64,000 bases of DNA from Aureibacillus halotolerans. Its GTDB lineage: Bacteria; Bacillota; Bacilli; Bacillales; DSM-28697. Below, piece by piece: positions 38,685-48,040 of this stretch. A program made the translations under genes and the position numbers. Location of the stretch: the NCBI RefSeq assembly GCF_004363045.1, contig NZ_SNYJ01000015.1, positions 37,013 to 101,012 on the forward strand. Reading direction: 5' to 3'. Position 1 is the stretch's first letter, and every line of letters begins with the position of its first letter. Below the pieces are notes generated by a model. The model saw only the letters and a program-made list of their open reading frames with translations. It did not search any database and had not been told where the DNA came from.

Positions 38685-40217
38685 ATGTCGGATGTAACGT
38701 ATGTGGAAAACTCACAACCTATGGAAACAACCGGAACAATTCTACCCTTTCATGCAAGCGGTAAAACCTTATTTAATATTGCAAGCAAAGCGATGCGCTT
38801 AGCAAACATACATAAAGCGGAACGGTACTTGCGCCTCGCATGTAAACGCGAACCACAAGAAACCTTTTATCAGTCACAGCTTGCGATGTGCCTATCAGAG
38901 CTAGGGAAATACAGCGACTCTAATAAAGTGCTGTTAGAGCTCTTGCAGGTCTCAAAGCAAGGGATGGAAGAAGCGTATTTTCTATTGGCAAACAACTATG
39001 CCCATCTTGGACAGTTTGATGAGGCGTTGAAATATACAAAAACCTATTTAGCAATAAGTCCTGTTGGAGAGTTTAGTGAAGATGCACAGGATCTTCTCGA
39101 TGTGCTAGATGAGGATGAGCTAGAATTTAATGAAGATCCACTTGTGACGAGTCAAGAGGAAGCGAAGGAACTGCTCGCGAAGGGACGGTTCAAGGAAGCT
39201 GAGGAGAGTTTTCTTGAAATCATTTCCACGTACCCTTCCTTCTGGGCTGCGCACAATAACCTTGCCCTTGCGTTATTTTATCAAGGACAAAGTCGAGCTG
39301 CCTTTAAGCGCCTAGACACCGTACTCGAAAAAAATCCGGGGAATCTTCACGCCATATGCAATCTCGCCGTATTCTATAAGCATCTAGGAAAGCAGCAAAA
39401 GCTTCAGGAAAGCCTATGGCAGCTTCGCAATGTGTACCCTATGACAAGCGATTATCAATATAAGATTGGTGCGACATTGGCGATGCTTGGAGACTATCAA
39501 ACTGGCTTTTACTGGCTAAATCATTTGTATTCACGGCACTTTGAAGGGGATGCCTTATTTTATCATTGGCTATCATTGAGTGCTTACTATACGGGCCGAA
39601 ACTCCTTTGCACACAGTGTTTGGAAACTCGCTAAACGTATTGATCCATCCCTAAGTGACGCGGAGCAGCCTTGGGAAGCGCAGCATACTCAGGAACACAA
39701 AGGGCATATGGATCAGTATCAGGGAGAATTACTTAGTGGATTAAAGCATGAGGATTTGCCTGAGTGGCAGCTGTTTTGCGTCTATATGCTTAATCGTGAG
39801 GCAACCGTTGAACACCTGAACTTAGAGCAGTATCCTCTTCATCCTGTTGCGGAAAAGCTTCATGTCATGTTGAAGGAGAACGTTTTTGAGAACAGTGCGT
39901 TTTCAAAACGTGATCAGCTCATGCTCAGTGTCGCCCATTTATTTGAAGAACGTTTTTCGAATGGTCAACAAGATAGTGCCATGCTGCTGCACGATGTGCT
40001 TGCTCAATGGTTCCAATGGTATGTTTTAATTCGCGATTCAAAAACCCGTCGCGTGTCTGCACAGGTTTGGGCAGCAGCGGTTGAGGTGACAGCTGAAACT
40101 GGGCTTTCTGTTAAAGACGCGTGCACGTATTATGACGTGCCAGCTCAGACGCTAAAGAGTTATTTAACGACTATGCAAGAATGGAAAGAGCAACAGCTCC
40201 AGGGAGCAGAACATTAG
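38685..40217 (+). CDS. yvcD: Tetratricopeptide-repeat protein, YvcD-like
   Basis: A 510-residue soluble protein whose first 330 residues hold TPR-like repeats (for example HKAERYLRLACKREPQETFY and FWAAHNNLALALFYQGQSRA), forming a helical scaffold for protein binding. The C-terminal 90 residues contain a helix-turn-helix-like segment (SVKDACTYYDVPAQTLKSYL). B. subtilis YvcD, also before trxB, has a comparable size and TPR content; its role is unknown. The ATG at 38685 is preceded by GAAGGGAGAGG. The region before residue 25 upstream of this start has no family support. Confidence 0.83.
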   Translation: MSDVTYVENSQPMETTGTILPFHASGKTLFNIASKAMRLANIHKAERYLRLACKREPQETFYQSQLAMCLSELGKYSDSNKVLLELLQVSKQGMEEAYFLLANNYAHLGQFDEALKYTKTYLAISPVGEFSEDAQDLLDVLDEDELEFNEDPLVTSQEEAKELLAKGRFKEAEESFLEIISTYPSFWAAHNNLALALFYQGQSRAAFKRLDTVLEKNPGNLHAICNLAVFYKHLGKQQKLQESLWQLRNVYPMTSDYQYKIGATLAMLGDYQTGFYWLNHLYSRHFEGDALFYHWLSLSAYYTGRNSFAHSVWKLAKRIDPSLSDAEQPWEAQHTQEHKGHMDQYQGELLSGLKHEDLPEWQLFCVYMLNREATVEHLNLEQYPLHPVAEKLHVMLKENVFENSAFSKRDQLMLSVAHLFEERFSNGQQDSAMLLHDVLAQWFQWYVLIRDSKTRRVSAQVWAAAVEVTAETGLSVKDACTYYDVPAQTLKSYLTTMQEWKEQQLQGAEH

Positions 40218-40264
40218 ACGTTATTGAGAAAAAATCGTATGATAACAGAGCATAGATCATTTGA

Positions 40265-41272
<1,008 letters not shown>

Positions 41273-41387
41273 CATTCGCACAATCTCTTAACATAATGTT
41301 ATTCTCATTTAAACGTTGTGTAACACGCCTGAAACATCTGTGGGGTATACTATCAATATAAATTGACCCCCTTTTTTAACATACATG

Positions 41388-41421
41388 GTGTGGTGCGGAT
41401 CCCCGTCCGCGCCCTTTTTTT
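41388..41421 (+). terminator. Terminator after trxB
   Basis: GGTGCGGAT-CCCC-GTCCGCGCC stem followed by seven T. Confidence 0.85.
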
Positions 41422-41466
41422 GTTTAGATGTAGCTATTTTCTAGGCGTTCAAGCTTCTTGAAGAAT

Positions 41467-41495
41467 TGAGGCGGGCTTAAAAACATAGTATACTT
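41467..41495 (+). promoter_or_regulatory. Promoter of the yvcI-rapZ-yvcK-whiA-crh genes
   Basis: TTGAGG (41467-41472), 17 bases, TATACT (41490-41495), 38 bases before the Nudix gene. Confidence 0.65.
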
Positions 41496-41533
41496 TGAAG
41501 AGAAAAACATGCAGCGTAGAAAAGAGGTGTCGT

Positions 41534-41992
41534 ATGCAACGTGTCACGAATTGTGTTGTCCTACATGAAAATCATCTCCTTCTTCTTCAGAAGCCACGTC
41601 GCGGTTGGTGGGTAGCTCCTGGTGGGAAGATGGAGCCAGGCGAGTCTGTTAGAGATACAGTCCGTCGTGAGGTACGCGAAGAAACAGGAGTTTATGTGAA
41701 AAACCCAGAACTAAAAGGGGTTTTTACTTTTACGATGAAACAGGCAGATGCCGAAGCATCTGAATGGATGATGTTCACCTTTTTGGCGACTCAATTTGAC
41801 GGTGAAGCCCTTCAAAAGTCAGAGGAAGGTATCTTACAATGGCATCCTCGTGAGACAATAGCCACGTTACCGATGGCTCCTGGTGATTATCATATTATTG
41901 ATTACGTGACACAAGGAAGTGGCGTCATCTATGGCACCTTTACGTATACACCGGATTTTCAATTAATTTCATATCGTATTGATCCTTCGTGA
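41534..41992 (+). CDS. yvcI: Nudix hydrolase, YvcI-like
   Basis: A 152-residue Nudix protein (B. subtilis YvcI is 158). The Nudix box GX5EX7REUXEEXGU is complete in GGKMEPGESVRDTVRREVRE followed by ETGV. The substrate cannot be read; candidates are oxidised nucleotides or nucleoside diphosphate derivatives. AAAGAGGTG precedes the ATG. It heads the cluster that ends with crh; the same gene starts this cluster in B. subtilis. Confidence 0.93.
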   Translation: MQRVTNCVVLHENHLLLLQKPRRGWWVAPGGKMEPGESVRDTVRREVREETGVYVKNPELKGVFTFTMKQADAEASEWMMFTFLATQFDGEALQKSEEGILQWHPRETIATLPMAPGDYHIIDYVTQGSGVIYGTFTYTPDFQLISYRIDPS

Positions 41993-42070
41993 GCATACAT
42001 GTCTTAGGAAAAGAAGTGCCTTCTTTTTACATTACTCAATCCATTTGGAAGGCAAGGAGGAGAAACACAT

Positions 42071-42955
42071 ATGGTTTCAGCTCAACAACAGCTCGTTATT
42101 ATTACCGGCATGTCAGGTGCCGGTAAATCAGTCGCAATGCGGAGCTTTGAAGACATGGGCTACTATTGCGTGGACAACCTGCCACCAGCACTATTGCCCA
42201 AGTTTTTTGAGCTTATTGAAGAATCGAGTTCAAAAATGACAAAAGCAGCCCTTGTCATGGACTTGAGAGGTCGAGAGTTTTTTGATCAGCTTTTTGAGGT
42301 TCTTGACAAATTCGATAAGGAAAACAGCATCCATCCGACGATTCTATACTTAGATGCCAAAAGCCAGGTGCTCGTTTCTAGGTACAAGGAGACGCGGCGA
42401 TCACACCCACTTGCGGCGAACCGTTCTCCATTGGTCGGCATTGAGATGGAGCGTAAAATGCTTGAAGAGCTAAAGGGAAGGGCGCAGCAGATCATCGACA
42501 CAACCAATCTTTCTCCACGTCAGCTTCGGGAGACCATTTTGGATCAATTTTTGCAGCACAAAGATGATTTGTTTACGATGAACATTGTATCCTTCGGGTT
42601 TAAATATGGCATTCCAATTGATGCTGACCTCGTATTTGATGTGCGTTTTTTGCCCAACCCCCACTACATCGAGAGTATGCGACCAAAGACAGGGATGGAT
42701 GATGAGGTGTCTTCTTACGTGCTTAAATTTGCTGAAACACAGGCGTTTATTGAAAAGCTAACGGACTTATTGCACTTTATGCTTCCGTACTATAAACGCG
42801 AGGGAAAGAGTCAGCTTATTCTAGCCATAGGCTGTACGGGAGGCCAGCATAGATCGGTCACGCTCGCCGAATACATTGGCAATCATTTTGATAATGAGTA
42901 TAAAGTACGTGTCAATCATCGTGATGCGCACAAGCGAAAAGCAGGGACGATTTAA
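42071..42955 (+). CDS. rapZ: RNase adapter / nucleotide-binding protein RapZ
   Basis: A 294-residue P-loop protein (YvcJ). Walker A GMSGAGKS is near 14-21, a Walker B-like MDLRG near 60, and the C-terminal domain ends with the conserved [16 protein letters not shown] segment. In E. coli RapZ guides RNase E to the small RNA GlmZ and controls amino-sugar synthesis; in Bacillus it has been shown to bind and hydrolyse nucleotides and affects competence. Strong AAGGAGGAG ribosome site. The yvcK gene begins at the next base. Confidence 0.95.
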   Translation: MVSAQQQLVIITGMSGAGKSVAMRSFEDMGYYCVDNLPPALLPKFFELIEESSSKMTKAALVMDLRGREFFDQLFEVLDKFDKENSIHPTILYLDAKSQVLVSRYKETRRSHPLAANRSPLVGIEMERKMLEELKGRAQQIIDTTNLSPRQLRETILDQFLQHKDDLFTMNIVSFGFKYGIPIDADLVFDVRFLPNPHYIESMRPKTGMDDEVSSYVLKFAETQAFIEKLTDLLHFMLPYYKREGKSQLILAIGCTGGQHRSVTLAEYIGNHFDNEYKVRVNHRDAHKRKAGTI

Positions 42956-43945
42956 ATGAATACAGAAACACGTTTGCCAAGGGTTGTCGCCATTGGTGGA
43001 GGAACAGGTTTGTCTGTCCTGTTACGAGGCCTAAAGGTGTTCCCTGTTGATTTAACAGCCGTCGTTACGGTTGCAGATGATGGTGGAAGCTCAGGCGCAT
43101 TACGACATGAGCTTAATATTCCACCGCCAGGCGATATACGTAATGTCATTGCTGCAATGTCGGAGGTTGAGCCCCTAATTGAAGGGTTGTTTCAGCATCG
43201 ATTTCAAGGAAGCTCTCTCTCAGGCCATGCTTTAGGGAATTTACTGCTCGCTGCAATGACGTCTTTAACAGGTGATTTTACCACTGCGATTGCTGAAATG
43301 AGTAAAGTCCTTAAGGTGAAAGGGAAAATCCTTCCTGCATGTAATGAGAGCGTGGCATTAAAGGCGATGATGGAAGATGGCAGCATGGTTGAAGGAGAGT
43401 CTGCCATTGCGAGAGAAGGCAAACGAATCCATCGATTATTTTACGATCGTCAGGATGTACAGCCTCTCCCCGACACCCTTCAGGCCATCGAAGAGGCGGA
43501 TCTTATTGTTATTGGACCTGGAAGCTTATATACGAGCATCATGCCGAATTTAATTGTCCCTGGCGTCTCAGAAGCGATTGAAAAAGCGAGTGCGCAAAAG
43601 GTGTATGTATGCAACGTCATGACCCAGTTCGGTGAAACGACAGGGTATACAGCGAGTGATCATTTGCGTGCAATTGTGAATCATATGAACAACAATAGCA
43701 TTAATACTATCATCGTCAATGAAGAAATGGTTCCTGCCGTATCTCTGCAAAAATATGCAGAAGAGGACGCGGTACCGGTAATGTTTGATGAAGCATTGCT
43801 TACGTCAATGGGTGTTCAATTAATTAAAGGCAACTTTATTGATATTACATCAGGAATGGTTCGCCATGATACAACGCAAATTGCTGGTATTTTATATGAT
43901 TTGGCTTCAAAAGGGGCTAAAGAGCAGTACCAAAGGCAAAACTGA
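42956..43945 (+). CDS. yvcK: Gluconeogenesis factor, YvcK/CofD family
   Basis: A 329-residue protein related to CofD-type transferases, though it is not a coenzyme F420 enzyme. GGGTGLS near 14-20 binds a nucleotide sugar in relatives. It is needed for growth and cell shape on gluconeogenic carbon in B. subtilis and binds UDP-sugars. Conserved sequence includes GGSSGALR and GHALGNLLLAAMTSLTGDF. Its start follows the rapZ stop directly, so it probably depends on translational coupling. Confidence 0.94.
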   Translation: MNTETRLPRVVAIGGGTGLSVLLRGLKVFPVDLTAVVTVADDGGSSGALRHELNIPPPGDIRNVIAAMSEVEPLIEGLFQHRFQGSSLSGHALGNLLLAAMTSLTGDFTTAIAEMSKVLKVKGKILPACNESVALKAMMEDGSMVEGESAIAREGKRIHRLFYDRQDVQPLPDTLQAIEEADLIVIGPGSLYTSIMPNLIVPGVSEAIEKASAQKVYVCNVMTQFGETTGYTASDHLRAIVNHMNNNSINTIIVNEEMVPAVSLQKYAEEDAVPVMFDEALLTSMGVQLIKGNFIDITSGMVRHDTTQIAGILYDLASKGAKEQYQRQN

Positions 43946-43991
43946 GCGAGAATGGATCATCAAACGCAGACGGTAGAAGGGGGGCGTAGAG

Positions 43992-44942
43992 ATGTCCTTT
44001 GCATCAACGATAAAAAAAGAACTAACGCAATGGGTGGCAGATCCATGCTGTGAAATGTCGGAGTTATCTGCTCTGATTCGTATGAATGGCTCGGTGTCCT
44101 TATCAAAGCAACAAATGATTTTAGACATACAAACAGAAAATGCCGCCATCGCCAGACGAATCTATACGCTGTTAAAAAAAGCGTATGAAATAAACGTCCG
44201 TTTGCTTGTACGAAAAAAAATGCGTCTTAAAAAAAACAATGTGTACATCGTTCGACTGGAAGAGCAGGCAACACACATTTTATCTGATCTACGCATTCTT
44301 AGTGAAAACCGCACGTTTGAGCATTCAATATCTGCTGAGTATCTTGAGAGAGACTGCTGTCGAAAAGCCTATTTAAGAGGCGCGTTTTTAGCAGGTGGCT
44401 CTGTAAACAATCCAGAGACATCATCGTATCATTTAGAAATTTTTTCTCAATACGAGGTGCATAACACGGCATTGATGAAGCTTTTAAATTGCTATCATTT
44501 AAATGCAAAGTCATTAGAAAGAAAAAAGGGTTTTATCGTCTATTTAAAAGAAGGCGAAAAAATATCTGACTTCCTCACTGTGATAGGAGCTCATCAGGCC
44601 ATGCTGCACTTTGAAGATGTCCGCATTGTTCGTGATATGCGAAATTCGGTCAATCGTCTCGTTAATTGTGAAACAGCGAACTTGAACAAAACGATTGGTG
44701 CTGCTTTGCGACAGGTTGAAAACATTCATTTCATTGAAAGGACTGTTGGTCTGGATGCCTTACCTGATAAGCTTAGAGAGATTGCTGAGCTTCGAGTGAA
44801 GTATCAAGAGGTTTCTTTGAAGGAACTTGGTGAGATGACGTCGAATGGAAACATAAGCAAGTCTGGCATTAATCACAGATTAAAGAAAATAGATGATTTT
44901 GCCGAAAAACTAAGACGAGGGCAATTGCCCGAAAGAGTGTGA
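43992..44942 (+). CDS. whiA: DNA-binding protein WhiA
   Basis: A 316-residue protein with an N-terminal degenerate homing-endonuclease (LAGLIDADG) domain, visible as [20 protein letters not shown], and a C-terminal helix-turn-helix (about 255-310, [20 protein letters not shown]). The endonuclease active site is lost in this family. WhiA controls sporulation in Streptomyces and influences division and chromosome segregation in B. subtilis. It is preceded by GAAGGGGGG and follows yvcK after 46 bp. Confidence 0.95.
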   Translation: MSFASTIKKELTQWVADPCCEMSELSALIRMNGSVSLSKQQMILDIQTENAAIARRIYTLLKKAYEINVRLLVRKKMRLKKNNVYIVRLEEQATHILSDLRILSENRTFEHSISAEYLERDCCRKAYLRGAFLAGGSVNNPETSSYHLEIFSQYEVHNTALMKLLNCYHLNAKSLERKKGFIVYLKEGEKISDFLTVIGAHQAMLHFEDVRIVRDMRNSVNRLVNCETANLNKTIGAALRQVENIHFIERTVGLDALPDKLREIAELRVKYQEVSLKELGEMTSNGNISKSGINHRLKKIDDFAEKLRRGQLPERV

Positions 44943-45005
44943 CCACATAAATAGTAGACAGTGCTATTGTCTGTAAAGAATGTCATGTTTTTTAATGAGG
45001 CGGCG

Positions 45006-45039
45006 ACCGGTCGAAAAATGAAACATTTTTTCTTCCGGT
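45006..45039 (+). other. Hairpin between whiA and crh
   Basis: ACCGG...CCGGT with an A/T-rich inner stem (GAAAAA opposite TTTTTTC). It may be a partial terminator or transcript processing stem separating whiA from crh. Confidence 0.45.
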
Positions 45040-45056
45040 TGCATATATCTTAAATA

Positions 45057-45071
45057 TAAAAGCGCTTTCAA
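45057..45071 (-). promoter_or_regulatory. Near-match CcpA site before crh
   Basis: On the minus strand TTGAAAGCGCTTTTA fits the cre consensus at all but one fixed position (T instead of C). It lies 19 bases before the crh start, so CcpA with phosphorylated Crh or HPr could repress crh itself. Confidence 0.55.
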
Positions 45072-45089
45072 TAAAGGGGAGGAATTACA

Positions 45090-45353
45090 TTGACACAACA
45101 ACAAGTTACGGTGCAATTAAAAACAGGACTGCGTGCTCGCCCGGCAGCGATATTTGTTCAAGAAGCCAATCGGTTCATTGCTGATGTGTATTTGCAAAAA
45201 GGATCGAAGAAAGTAAATGCGAAAAGCATTATGGGGTTAATGAGCTTAGCCGTTGGCGCTGATCAGGAAGTCACCATTTCAGCAGAAGGCAGAGATGAAA
45301 AGGAAGCGGTTGAGGCGCTTGTCTCGTTTGTACAAAAAGAAGATGTGGCTTAA
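45090..45353 (+). CDS. crh: HPr-like catabolite repression protein Crh, with Arg at position 15
   Basis: An 87-residue HPr paralogue. Ser46 (AKSIMGL) is intact, so HprK can phosphorylate it and it can act as CcpA corepressor. The position that is His15 in HPr and Gln15 in B. subtilis Crh is Arg here (TGLRARPA), so it cannot carry sugar phosphotransferase phosphate; this marks Crh rather than HPr. The start is TTG behind a strong AAAGGGGAGG. It ends the yvcI-to-crh cluster. A cre-like site overlaps its leader. Confidence 0.93.
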   Translation: MTQQQVTVQLKTGLRARPAAIFVQEANRFIADVYLQKGSKKVNAKSIMGLMSLAVGADQEVTISAEGRDEKEAVEALVSFVQKEDVA

Positions 45354-45365
45354 ATATTTTTAAGC

Positions 45366-45400
45366 AAAAAAAAAGCGACTGGGAACCCAGTCGCTTTTTT
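45366..45400. terminator. Bidirectional terminator between crh and clpP
   Basis: A9-GCGACTGGG-A-ACCCAGTCGC-T6: runs of A and T on each side let it end both convergent transcripts. Confidence 0.92.
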
Positions 45401-45445
45401 AAATAGATGAGGCAACTTCATTGTCGCTTCATCCTATTTCTACTT

Positions 45446-46027
45446 TTATTTACGTGACATCACTGAGTCAATTATGCCATACTCTACGGCAGTTTCTGCA
45501 GTCATGAAGTTGTCACGATCTGTATCACGTTGAATGGTTTCGATCGGCTGTCCTGTACGTTCAGCAAGGATTTCATTGAGCTTTTCGCGCATTTGTATAA
45601 TACGTCTTGCATGAATTTCAATGTCTGACGCCTGACCTTGTGTTCCGCCAAGCGGTTGGTGAATCATCACTTCACTATTTGGAAGTGCATAGCGCTTGCC
45701 TTTCGTTCCAGCTGCAAGCAAGAAGGCTCCCATTGATGCCGCCATGCCAGTACAGATGGTCGACACATCAGGCTTGATGAATTGCATCGTATCATAAATG
45801 GCCATTCCTGCTGTAATTGAACCCCCAGGGGAGTTAATGTAAATGGAGATGTCTTTTTCTGCATCTTCGGCTTGCAAAAATAGAAGCTGAGCGACGATTG
45901 AGTTTGACACATTGTCGTCAATGCCACTTCCGAGCATAATAATACGGTCTTTTAATAATCGAGAGTAAATGTCATATGCACGTTCACCGCGGTTGGTTTG
46001 TTCAATGACTGTTGGAATAAGATTCAT
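45446..46027 (-). CDS. clpP: ATP-dependent Clp protease proteolytic subunit
   Basis: A 193-residue ClpP that forms the tetradecameric chamber used with ClpC, ClpX or ClpE for protein turnover. The serine nucleophile is Ser98 (GMAASMGAF) and the histidine His123 (MIHQPLGG); the aspartate follows near 172. An N-terminal propeptide is short, as usual. A strong AGGAGG lies before the ATG. It is transcribed against the neighbouring genes under a CtsR-controlled promoter. Confidence 0.98.
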   Translation of the reverse strand: MNLIPTVIEQTNRGERAYDIYSRLLKDRIIMLGSGIDDNVSNSIVAQLLFLQAEDAEKDISIYINSPGGSITAGMAIYDTMQFIKPDVSTICTGMAASMGAFLLAAGTKGKRYALPNSEVMIHQPLGGTQGQASDIEIHARRIIQMREKLNEILAERTGQPIETIQRDTDRDNFMTAETAVEYGIIDSVMSRK

Positions 46028-46066
46028 TAACGATTCCTCCTAAAGTTACTTAAATAGTATGTAGTC

Positions 46067-46095
46067 ATCATACTCATTTGGTCAATGAAGGTCAA
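46067..46095 (-). promoter_or_regulatory. clpP promoter
   Basis: On the minus strand TTGACC (46095-46090), 17 bases, TATGAT (46072-46067). The CtsR box covers the -35 and spacer. Confidence 0.7.
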
Positions 46096-46096
46096 A
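46080..46096 (+). promoter_or_regulatory. CtsR operator of clpP
   Basis: GGTCAATGAAGGTCAAA matches the CtsR heptad repeat RGTCAAANANRGTCAAA at all but one position. The repressor would cover the -35 region and release on heat or protein stress. Confidence 0.87.
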
Positions 46097-46249
46097 TCAT
46101 ACGCTTCATTGAAGAGTACTCAAACATCATTGTATCATGTATTCGACGAAAGATACCTTTATTCATCCTTCCCGGGAACTTAAGTTGGTAAACAGAAGAG
46201 GAAGTGAGGAGTGGAGTGAATATGGGGTCTGCATTGTCCTAAAAGTGGT

Positions 46250-46440
46250 CGGAGTTAATTTCAGGAATTAAATTTTATGAAAAACTTTGGATCATCACCA
46301 CGGTTGATTTAAATACTCGCGGTCATACGCTCGCTTTCACCCTAAAGGGTACAAGTGCAACATCGACTCAAGAAGACCTCGTCGTGTTTTCTTTTCCTGC
46401 TGCGATTTGTGATCCTCCTCTGGCGTGATATATGCATTGT
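46250..46440 (-). repeat. Degenerate unit Q fragment with insert C
   Basis: Insert C lies at about 46338-46395 on the minus strand (starting in plus-strand reading with CACCCTAAAGGGTACAAGTG). Its upstream end here joins GCAGCAGG rather than GCGG. A little of Q remains on the left (CATACGCTCGCTTT). Otherwise 46097-46582 holds only possible promoter sequence for the tRNA. Confidence 0.6.
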
Positions 46441-46582
46441 GGATCGCATTGAGTGTTTATTGATAGGTATCAAAGTACATGGATGCATATGATCATCTGA
46501 CCCCATCCCTTTTTCATTTCACTCTTGCGTCCAAACGTAGGATGCCGTATAATTACCTTTGTCACTTTATGAAAATACTCAT

Positions 46583-46658
46583 GCGCTCGTAGCTCAGTTG
46601 GATAGAGCGGTGGTTTCCGGTACCACGTCAGTCGGGGGTTCGAATCCCTTCGAGCGCG
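46583..46658 (+). tRNA. tRNA-Arg (anticodon CCG)
   Basis: A 76-nt cloverleaf: acceptor GCGCTCG/CGAGCGC with discriminator G, D-arm GCTC...GAGC, anticodon stem GTGGT/ACCAC around loop TTCCGGT (anticodon CCG), and T-arm GGGTTCGAATCCC. The 3' CCA is not encoded. It reads CGG codons. B. subtilis also has a single arginine tRNA gene near clpP. The 3' 49 bases plus TCA are repeated at 47600, which marks it as an integration target. Confidence 0.95.
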
Positions 46659-46661
46659 TCA
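46610..46661 (+). repeat. Left attachment repeat in the 3' half of tRNA-Arg
   Basis: 52 bp from GTGGTTTCCGG to GAGCGCGTCA, identical to 47600-47651. The repeat covers the anticodon arm to the tRNA end, the usual attachment site of tyrosine integrases. Confidence 0.85.
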
Positions 46662-46670
46662 AGGTTGTTT

Positions 46671-46763
46671 TAATGGGGAATGTGGATGGTAAAACCTAGC
46701 AGTTATGGTTTTTTCGTCATACGAGGGAATCGGTCTAGGTCGATTCTGCCCCATTATTTTTTA
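46671..46763 (+). terminator. Terminator-like structure after tRNA-Arg
   Basis: TAATGGGG and CCCCATTA form the base of a long structure with an inner GAATCG...CGATTC stem, followed by TTTTTTATTG. It may end the tRNA transcript and lies inside the island. Confidence 0.5.
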
Positions 46764-46870
46764 TTGGTTCCGAATCATTGAGTGCTAAGAGATTATAACA
46801 TTCGTTTCAGTGAATGTAGTGTATTTCTTTATACTCCAGATCTTGCATTATTTAATCAGAAAGTTTACTA

Positions 46871-46899
46871 TTGTTCATTAAGTTGGTATATATTATACT
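46871..46899 (+). promoter_or_regulatory. Promoter of the toxin-antitoxin-like pair
   Basis: TTGTTC (46871-46876), 17 bases, TATACT (46894-46899), 76 bases before the first GTG. Confidence 0.55.
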
Positions 46900-46974
46900 A
46901 CAGATACCCCTATAAAATGGTATCTTTTATTTGGTTTCTGCGTACAATGATAAGACCTTTTGGGAGGTGTTGTT

Positions 46975-47160
46975 GTGCGCAAAAGAAAAAGTGAGGAGGA
47001 CAAAGACATGTCTGTAACTAAGAAAGAATTGTCGGTAACCGAATCACTCACTGAAGCGTTTGAGGAAGTGGAAAGAATTCGTAGTGGCAAACAACCAAAA
47101 ACATCTTGGCAAGAAATGATTGAACAAATCAAAAAAGATAGGGATTCAGGTAATCTATAA
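46975..47160 (+). CDS. Putative antitoxin of a RelE/ParE-type pair
   Basis: A 61-residue, highly charged protein directly upstream of a RelE-like gene. The C-terminal part (SWQEMIEQIKKDRDSGNL) looks like the amphipathic toxin-binding tail of small antitoxins; no clear DNA-binding domain is visible. Two starts are possible, each with its own strong ribosome site: GTG at 46975 behind GGGAGGTG, and ATG at 47008 behind AGGAGG, which gives 50 residues. The toxin gene begins five bases after its stop. It lies in the tRNA-flanked island. Confidence 0.7.
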   Translation: MRKRKSEEDKDMSVTKKELSVTESLTEAFEEVERIRSGKQPKTSWQEMIEQIKKDRDSGNL

Positions 47161-47165
47161 TTAGA

Positions 47166-47521
47166 TGAACCATTATCAAATAATACCTACTAAAAGTTTT
47201 GATAGAGCTCTACGTAATTTAACTAAAAAACATCCGAAGGCAGTAGACGATATTGGGGACGTATTAACGAGTTTACAAAATGGCGACTTGGTAGGTAATG
47301 CTATTCCTGGTTTAAAACATCCTAATAATAAAGCCTTTAAAGTTCGGTCAGCTAATGTAAGTGGGCGAACTGGTAAGCGTGGGGGATTCAGGATTATTTA
47401 TTATCTGGTCACTTCAGATAATGAAATTTATCTATTAACCGTGTATTCTAAATCAGATAAACAGAACATTTCAACAAAAGAAATAAATGAACTAGTAAGA
47501 AAGTATGTGAAGCCACTGTAG
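47166..47521 (+). CDS. RelE/ParE-family toxin-like protein
   Basis: A 117-residue basic protein (start ATG near 47165-47167). The pattern FDRALRNLTKKHPKAVDD, a small beta-sheet core with FKVRSANVSGRTGKRGGFRI then IYYLV, and YLLTVYSKSDKQNISTKEI is characteristic of RelE/ParE/YafQ-fold toxins, which cut ribosome-bound mRNA or poison gyrase. Conserved Arg/Lys residues sit in the expected strand. I cannot say which target it has. Close coupling to the upstream charged protein supports a type II module. A palindromic terminator follows. Confidence 0.8.
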
Positions 47522-47524
47522 AAA

Positions 47525-47563
47525 TCTATACCGAATCCGTAAATTAGCGGTTCGGTATAGAAA
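47525..47563 (+). terminator. Palindrome ending the toxin gene
   Basis: CTATACCGAA and TTCGGTATAG form a 10-bp stem with CCG/CGG inside; there is no T-run, so it may stabilise the mRNA end as well as terminate. Confidence 0.6.
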
Positions 47564-47599
47564 TGTTGATACACCGACGGTTATCGTACATAGTTTCCT

Positions 47600-47651
47600 G
47601 TGGTTTCCGGTACCACGTCAGTCGGGGGTTCGAATCCCTTCGAGCGCGTCA
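47600..47651 (+). repeat. Right attachment repeat (copy of tRNA-Arg 3' end)
   Basis: 52 bp identical to 46610-46661. Only the 3' half of the tRNA is present, so it is not a functional gene. The MITE-like copy B begins eight bases later. Confidence 0.88.
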
Positions 47652-47658
47652 TTCAAAA

Positions 47659-48037
47659 GGGGTTGTCTCAAAAGCCTCTTAAAAGTAGAAAACCTCAAGG
47701 CATTTGAACAGATGCCTTGAGGTTTTTCATGTTTTATAATTTGAGTGGCGATTGATATTATGCAGAGTCAGAAGATTAGCGTAGTCAAAATACGTAGACT
47801 CCTGCGGGAACAGCACGAGCTGAAGATCCCGCAGGAAAGCGATTTTTTGCTTTCCGAGGAAGCTGAAGCCGTGCCCGGCGGCATAGAAAACACGAGGAGG
47901 TCTTCTCGAGTCGATGTTGCACTTGTACCCTTTAGGGTGCAAGCGAAGTATTTTGATGAAGCGGTTTAATTCTATTACCAGAAAAAATCTTGAAGATATT
48001 CTCACAAGTTCATTTTTTGACCTTATGGGACAGCCCC
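47659..48037 (+). mobile_element. MITE-like element, copy B (IS1182-like ends) carrying unit P with insert C
   Basis: A 379-bp element nearly identical to 38122-38473. Ends GGGGTTGTCTCAAAA and, read inward, GGGGCTGTCCCATAA. Near its left end it keeps a complete hairpin CCTCAAGGCAT...ATGCCTTGAGG followed by TTTTTC, which copy A has lost on one side. Unit P is at 47784-47957 and insert C at 47882-47939. No transposase frame is present, so it must be moved by an enzyme from elsewhere. Confidence 0.8.
47688..47728 (+). terminator. Terminator-like hairpin inside MITE copy B
   Basis: CCTCAAGGCAT and ATGCCTTGAGG form an 11-bp perfect stem with a TTGAACAG loop and a TTTTTC tail. Such a stem near the end of an insertion sequence blocks read-through from outside promoters. 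Confidence 0.75.
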
Positions 48038-48040
48038 TTT

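Larger units (their letters stand above)
46662..47599 (+). mobile_element. Minimal tRNA-targeted island carrying a toxin-antitoxin-like pair
   Basis: The 938 bp between two identical 52-bp tRNA-Arg 3' repeats (period 990 bp). It is more AT-rich than the flanks, contains only the two small genes at 46975-47521 with their promoter and terminator, and has no integrase or excisionase. The intact tRNA is on the left, so the element would have restored the tRNA on entry. Probably a deletion remnant of a larger island, or a small passenger moved by a helper in trans. Confidence 0.78.

Noticed and set aside
47600..47651. Second tRNA-Arg gene
   Set aside because: Only the 3' half is present; the acceptor 5' strand and D-arm are missing. 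It is an attachment-site copy.
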